Under the pieces are notes generated by a model, which was not told the origin of the DNA, did no database searches, and saw nothing but the letters and a program-made list of their open reading frames with translations. Positions 60,337-64,000 of a DNA stretch of 64,000 nt are shown here, piece by piece. A program made the position numbers and the translations under genes. The stretch lies in NCBI GenBank assembly GCA_016718655.1, contig JADKCV010000013.1:39934-103933 (forward strand), written 5' to 3'. This stretch comes from Flavobacteriales bacterium (GTDB lineage Bacteria; Bacteroidota; Bacteroidia; Flavobacteriales_F; PHOS-HE28). The first letter of the stretch is position 1; the number at the start of each line of letters is the position of its first letter.

Positions 60337-61008
60337 ATGCTACGCAGCACCATCATCGTCGCCGGCGGCAGTGGCAAGCGCATGGGTGCCGCGATGCCCA
60401 AGCAGTTCCTCCTGCTCAAGGGTAGGCCGGTGTTGTGCTCGACCATCCAGGCCTTCCGGCGTGCCGACCCTGCGATGCCCATCGTGCTGGTGCTTCCAGG
60501 GGACCAGATCCCTGTCTGGGGCGCGCTATGCGTGAACTTCCAATTCGATGTCCCGCACCAGGTGGTGGCAGGCGGTGAGGAACGTTTCCACAGTGTGCGG
60601 AACGGCCTGGCTTGTGTAGCGCATGATGGGCTGGTGAGCGTTCACGACGGTGTACGTCCACTTCTCAGCTCAGACCTGATCACACGCTGTTTTGCAGCCG
60701 CCGAGGCGCATGGTGCGGCCATCCCCGTGGTACCCATCAGCTCCTCGGTGCGTGAGCTGACCACGGAAGGGAACGAAGCCATCGACCGAATGCGCCTTCG
60801 TGCGGTGCAGACTCCGCAGTGTTTCCGCACAGCGTTGCTGCGCCGGGCCTTCGAGTTGCCCTACGACCCCGCCTTCACCGACGAGGCCACCCTGGTGGAA
60901 CGCTTGGGCGTGGAGGTGCACCTGGTGGATGGCGAGGAGCAAAACATCAAGCTGACCACGCCCTTCGATCTGAAGGTGGCGGAGGTGGTCATGGGTGAAC
61001 GTCCTTGA
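60337..61008 (+). CDS. ispD: 2-C-methyl-D-erythritol 4-phosphate cytidylyltransferase
   Basis: 223-aa enzyme of the MEP pathway that joins CTP and MEP. STIIVAGGSGKRMGAAMPKQFLLLKGRPVL is the nucleotide-binding loop, VAGGEERFHSVRNGL and VSVHDGVRPLLSSDLI are IspD motifs, and RAVQTPQCFRTALLRRAFE and FTDEATLVERLGVEVHLVDGEEQNIKLTTPFDL close the active site. The start at 60337 gives the family's usual short N-terminus. rlmN follows directly. With ispG in the same window it shows use of the MEP route. Confidence 0.95.
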   Translation: MLRSTIIVAGGSGKRMGAAMPKQFLLLKGRPVLCSTIQAFRRADPAMPIVLVLPGDQIPVWGALCVNFQFDVPHQVVAGGEERFHSVRNGLACVAHDGLVSVHDGVRPLLSSDLITRCFAAAEAHGAAIPVVPISSSVRELTTEGNEAIDRMRLRAVQTPQCFRTALLRRAFELPYDPAFTDEATLVERLGVEVHLVDGEEQNIKLTTPFDLKVAEVVMGERP

Positions 61009-61017
61009 GTACCACAG

Positions 61018-61025
61018 TAACTTCA
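61018..61025 (+). promoter_or_regulatory. putative -7 box (TAACTTCA) for rlmN
   Basis: TAACTTCA ends 6 nt before the ATG at 61032, in the 23-nt gap after ispD. Confidence 0.3.
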
Positions 61026-61031
61026 CCGCAA

Positions 61032-62114
61032 ATGTCCTCGACCACCGATATCCGCGACCTCTCCCTGGACGAGGTCAAAGCCATGGTGGCGGAGCTTGTC
61101 GAGAAACCCTACCGAGCGAAACAGCTTTGGGAGTGGCTATGGAAGAAGAAGGCCAGGAGCTGGGAGGACATGAGCGACCTGCCGAAGGCCTTTCGGAGCG
61201 CATTGGCGGAGCGAACGGTGTTGCAACCCCTGGTCCTTGCCGAGGAACAGCGCAGCGAGGACGGCACGGTGAAGTGCGCCTTCCGCACCTTCGACGGCCA
61301 CATCGTGGAGGGTGTGCTGATCCCCACGCCCACGCGGCTCACCGCTTGCATCAGCAGCCAGATCGGGTGCAGCCTCTCGTGCAGTTTCTGCGCCACGGGC
61401 AAGCTCAAGCGCATCCGCAACCTCAGTGCTGGGGAGATCGTGGACCAAGTGGTGCTCATCGACACCATCGCACAGCACTACTACAAACAAAGCCTCAGCA
61501 ACATCGTGTACATGGGCATGGGCGAACCCCTGCTCAACTATGCGAACACCTTACGCAGTGCGGAACGGCTCACGGCGCCGGATGGACTGGCCATGGCAGC
61601 ACGTCGCATCACGGTGAGCACGGCAGGCATCGCCAAGATGATCCGCAAGCTGGCCGACGATGGGGCCAAGTTCAACCTCGCCCTGAGCCTGCATGCGGCC
61701 AACGATGCCAAGCGCGACCGCATCATGCCGATCAACGAGCAGAACACGCTCACTGAGTTGAAGGATGCCTTGCGCTACTACACGCGTACCACCCGCAGGT
61801 CCGTCACCTTCGAGTACATCCTGTTGCGCGGCTTCAATGATTCATTGGCCGATGCGCAGGAACTGGTGCGCTACGCCAGCGACGTGCATGCCAAGGTCAA
61901 CCTGATCGAATACAACCCGATCGATGGCGGTGAGTTCGGTCGCACTGACGGGGAAGATGCCGTGGCCTTCATGCACTACCTGGAGAACAAGGGCATCGTG
62001 GCGCGGATCCGGCGTAGCCGAGGGCGGGACATCGATGCGGCTTGCGGGCAATTGGCCAACAAGAACGAGCCAGCCCTGAAGGACGGGGAGCGGGTGATGA
62101 AGCCGCAGGCCTGA
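61032..62114 (+). CDS. rlmN: 23S rRNA (adenine(2503)-C2)-methyltransferase
   Basis: 360-aa radical SAM enzyme that methylates A2503 of 23S rRNA (and A37 of some tRNAs). IGCSLSCSFCATGKLKRIRNL holds C-x3-C-x2-C, YMGMGEPLLNYANTL is the GEP motif, SLHAANDAKRDRIMPIN follows, and the methyl-carrying C-terminal Cys is in RGRDIDAACGQLA. N-terminal helices YRAKQLWEWLWKKKARSWEDMSDLPK bind RNA. ATG at 61032 was chosen over the TTG at 61005 that overlaps the ispD stop. It converges on the outer-membrane gene with 1 bp between stops. Confidence 0.95.
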   Translation: MSSTTDIRDLSLDEVKAMVAELVEKPYRAKQLWEWLWKKKARSWEDMSDLPKAFRSALAERTVLQPLVLAEEQRSEDGTVKCAFRTFDGHIVEGVLIPTPTRLTACISSQIGCSLSCSFCATGKLKRIRNLSAGEIVDQVVLIDTIAQHYYKQSLSNIVYMGMGEPLLNYANTLRSAERLTAPDGLAMAARRITVSTAGIAKMIRKLADDGAKFNLALSLHAANDAKRDRIMPINEQNTLTELKDALRYYTRTTRRSVTFEYILLRGFNDSLADAQELVRYASDVHAKVNLIEYNPIDGGEFGRTDGEDAVAFMHYLENKGIVARIRRSRGRDIDAACGQLANKNEPALKDGERVMKPQA

Positions 62115-62115
62115 C

Positions 62116-62847
62116 CTAGAAACCGAGGCCGATCTTGACCCCCAGGAAGATCGCAGGTACACGATCCTTTCGCTCCTCCACCGAATAGGTGTAGAGGTCG
62201 TTCTGGAGGTCGAGCTGTTCGTTGACCACGAGCATCCGTCGATCACGATAGGCCACCCCACCATATACATCGAACAGCCAATTGCTCGATGAACCCAGCT
62301 GCTGGAAACCGACAAGTACGCGGAGGTCGTTGAACGTTCGTTCGTCACGGTACTTCTCCTCGGTGAAGGAGCCATCCGGAGCGCGCACGAGGATATCCTT
62401 GCTGTAGACCAGGTGTGCGAAGCCCGGCTGCACATAAAATCCCTGTGGCTCCAGGTCGTGCACGAAATAGATGCGCGCGGCCACGTGATAACTGGGATTG
62501 GCGATGATCTCGGTCCCGGCCCCATAATCATCAGCATCATCGCCGGTGAAGGACAGGGCCAGGTAGTTCCTCAGGGTGACCCCGAGGCCGAGTTCGAGGC
62601 TGACGTTGGGAGTGAGCGCACGTTCGTAGTACAACGGGATCTCGCCCCGGAAGAAGAGCAGTGGATTGAACTTGAACACGTTCTTGACCACGTCCACCGT
62701 ATCGAATTGCTCGGCCATACGCTCACGCGCAAGGATCACCCGGGCCTTGCCGGGCTGCACCTTCCGTGGCTGGGCGAACGCCTCCGACGAAATGGAGGAG
62801 AACAGGAGCAATGCGAGCAGGAGTGGGAAGGTGCGTAAGCGGGACAT
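62116..62847 (-). CDS. outer-membrane beta-barrel protein of unknown function
   Basis: 243-aa protein with a signal peptide (RLRTFPLLLALLLFSSISSEAFAQ). Barrel-like strands follow: FNPLLFFRGEIPLYYERALTPNVSLELGLGVTLRNYLAL, YHVAARIYFVHDLEPQGFYVQPGFAHLVY, LRVLVGFQQLGSSSNWLFDVYGGVAYRDR and the terminal AIFLGVKIGLGF (C-terminal Phe). No specific family recognised. Met at 62847 begins the signal peptide; the frame is open to 63201, but that part lies antisense to the prenyl synthase. A TACCTTCG box ends 6 nt before the start. Confidence 0.8.
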   Translation of the reverse strand: MSRLRTFPLLLALLLFSSISSEAFAQPRKVQPGKARVILARERMAEQFDTVDVVKNVFKFNPLLFFRGEIPLYYERALTPNVSLELGLGVTLRNYLALSFTGDDADDYGAGTEIIANPSYHVAARIYFVHDLEPQGFYVQPGFAHLVYSKDILVRAPDGSFTEEKYRDERTFNDLRVLVGFQQLGSSSNWLFDVYGGVAYRDRRMLVVNEQLDLQNDLYTYSVEERKDRVPAIFLGVKIGLGF

Positions 62848-62853
62848 GCTGAG

Positions 62854-62861
62854 CGAAGGTA
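62854..62861 (-). promoter_or_regulatory. putative -7 box (TACCTTCG) for the outer-membrane protein gene
   Basis: Minus-strand TACCTTCG ends only 6 nt before the ATG at 62847; the implied mRNA would be leaderless or nearly so. Confidence 0.35.
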
Positions 62862-62934
62862 ACGCGGCGCGGTCGGTTGCAAGCAATGACGGACGGCATC
62901 GTGCAGGGTTGCGTGTGTTCAGCCCCGGGATGCC

Positions 62935-62942
62935 GAACTTTG
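62935..62942 (+). promoter_or_regulatory. putative -7 box (GAACTTTG) for the polyprenyl synthase gene
   Basis: GAACTTTG ends 7 nt before the first of two ATG codons (62950, 62953). Confidence 0.35.
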
Positions 62943-62949
62943 GCCCCGG

Positions 62950-63987
62950 ATGATGACCCTTGATGAGATCCAGCGCCCGATCGCGGCGGAAATGAAGGCC
63001 TTCGAGCCACACTTCCGTGAGGCCATGCGCAGCCGGGCGGCGCTGTTGGACCGCATCATGCATTACATCGTGAAACGCAAGGGCAAACAGATGCGGCCCA
63101 TGTTCACCTTGCTCAGTGCCCGACTGTTCGGAGAGGTGACGGAGAGCGCGTTCACCGCGGCAAGCCTCATCGAATTGTTGCACACGGCCACCTTGGTGCA
63201 CGACGATGTGGTGGATGGCAGTCCACTAAGGCGCGGGTTCTTCAGCATCAATGCCCTTTGGAAGAACAAGATCGCCGTCCTGGTGGGCGACTACCTACTG
63301 AGTCGAGGGCTCCTCTTGGCTGTGGACAAGGGGGAGTTCGAAGTGCTACGGATCGTGAGCCATGCGGTACGGGAGATGAGCGAGGGGGAGTTGCTCCAAC
63401 TGGAGAAGAGCCGTAACCTGAACTTCAGCGAGGAGGTCTACTTCACCATCATCCGCCAGAAGACGGCCAGCTTGATCGCTGCCTGCTGCGCCAGTGGCAC
63501 CAGTGCTGCCGGCCGACCGGCCGATGAGGTGGAACGCATGAGAAGGTTCGGCGAACTGGTGGGGATCGCTTTTCAGATCAAGGATGACCTGTTCGACTAC
63601 GGCAATGGTGAGGATATCGGCAAACCCAGTGGATTGGACATCAAGGAGAAGAAACTGACATTGCCCTTGATCCATGCCTTGCAACACGTGAGCGCCTCGG
63701 ACCGCCGCTGGATGGTGAACACTGTGAAGAACAAGAACGAGGACGATACGGCTGTTGCCAAGGTCATCGATATGGTGCGAGCACCCGCGTGGGGCCCCGT
63801 CTGTACTTCGCTGACAACACCCTGGGTGCGCCGCATCACCTACGCGGACGGCGGAGGAAGGTCCCACCGAGGTGAACCACCCCAACGGCATGCCCTACTA
63901 CACCGGCCAATACCTGCACGGCAAGAATTTCGGCGAGTGGGTGTTCTACAACGACCGCGGCGAAGAACTGAAGCGCGTGGCGTATGA
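62950..63987 (+). CDS. polyprenyl synthetase family protein with aberrant 3' end
   Basis: All-trans prenyl diphosphate synthase that makes the isoprenoid chain for quinone or carrier lipid. Conserved to about codon 277: HYIVKRKGKQMRPMFTLLSARLF, ELLHTATLVHDDVVDGSPLRRG (first Asp-rich motif), ALWKNKIAVLVGDYLLSRGL, and GIAFQIKDDLFDYGNGEDIGKPSGLDIKEKKLTLPLIHAL (second Asp-rich motif), then NTVKNKNEDDTAVAKVIDMV. After ~63780 the sense breaks: the expected C-terminal helices (family pattern GG-x-Y...M) are missing and the rest is Arg/Pro-rich nonsense. The true gene is therefore truncated or fused by rearrangement or misassembly. Confidence 0.8.
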   Translation: MMTLDEIQRPIAAEMKAFEPHFREAMRSRAALLDRIMHYIVKRKGKQMRPMFTLLSARLFGEVTESAFTAASLIELLHTATLVHDDVVDGSPLRRGFFSINALWKNKIAVLVGDYLLSRGLLLAVDKGEFEVLRIVSHAVREMSEGELLQLEKSRNLNFSEEVYFTIIRQKTASLIAACCASGTSAAGRPADEVERMRRFGELVGIAFQIKDDLFDYGNGEDIGKPSGLDIKEKKLTLPLIHALQHVSASDRRWMVNTVKNKNEDDTAVAKVIDMVRAPAWGPVCTSLTTPWVRRITYADGGGRSHRGEPPQRHALLHRPIPARQEFRRVGVLQRPRRRTEARGV

Positions 63988-64000
63988 CAGTACGGGGTGA
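63841..64000 (+). pseudogene. tail of a MORN/YwqK-like repeat protein, in a different frame from the synthase
   Basis: In the frame ending with TGA at 63998-64000, the last ~50 codons read EEGPTEVNHPNGMPYYTG, QYLHGKNFGEWVFYNDRG and EELKRVAYDSTG. These look like the end of a MORN-repeat (YwqK-type) protein, with G-x-W-x-FY and Y-G-x-Y motifs. Two other frames just upstream give LYFADNT (63801 on) and VRRITYADGG (63825 on), which would fit the same protein, implying two closely spaced indels. No start or upstream portion of this gene is present. Confidence 0.5.

Overview
The window looks like chromosomal sequence from a high-GC member of the Bacteroidota, probably Flavobacteriales-like. The evidence is three PorP/SprF proteins, three type IX secretion (T9SS) cargo proteins ending in the gliding-motility type B sorting domain, many lipoproteins, short [T/G]AnCTTnG boxes just before start codons instead of Shine-Dalgarno sites, and a family-typical set of DUF4412, DUF502, DUF4230, DUF3098 and DUF3108 genes. 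There is no phage, IS element or CRISPR array.

Layout. (1) 1-15.2 kb, minus strand: surface-adhesin territory. A small type B cargo gene (14970-13970) is followed by a PorP/SprF gene, then by a giant SprB-repeat adhesin (13015-2712, about 3,433 aa if two frameshifts are repaired), then by a second PorP/SprF gene. A further CUB-plus-repeat surface protein runs off the left edge. A tRNA-Arg(CCU) sits just upstream. (2) 15.3-39 kb: a lipoprotein subtilase, menB, a methyltransferase, metG, an outer-membrane barrel, an LD-carboxypeptidase, yraN and an rRNA pseudouridine synthase, a GT-C-like membrane protein, an AsmA protein with a histidine kinase, hemW and its partners, DUF502, a DMT transporter, DUF4230, ispG and a CpcT-like gene. 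(3) 39-47.7 kb, minus strand: a tightly packed seven-gene operon. It holds two DUF1549/DUF1553-like lipoproteins, a Tat-exported DUF1501-like protein, a CX4CH cytochrome-like lipoprotein, an Ig-like lipoprotein, a CUB/type B cargo protein and a PorP/SprF. This is my best candidate for an undescribed surface system. (4) 47.9-64 kb: lipoprotein, DUF2306, a wHTH/membrane pair, M23 peptidase, DUF3108, leuS, ftsX-DUF3098-uppP-truB, queA, ispD, rlmN, an outer-membrane protein and a polyprenyl synthase whose 3' end looks chimeric.

Themes. Cargo and PorP/SprF genes occur as adjacent pairs three times, which fits dedicated export or anchoring of each adhesin. The core genes cover isoprenoid supply (ispD, ispG, polyprenyl synthase), its use in envelope and quinone synthesis (uppP, menB), peptidoglycan turnover (M23, LD-carboxypeptidase, FtsX) and translation (metG, leuS, truB, queA, rlmN). 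The giant adhesin is built from about 37 cysteine-rich repeats. They are organised in a four-repeat higher-order cycle of about 945-950 bp, one block of which has been duplicated recently. Four frameshifts break reading frames in this window away from its right end, and all four are in type B cargo genes. They may be consensus errors or real variation, and one is proven relative to an internal near-identical copy.
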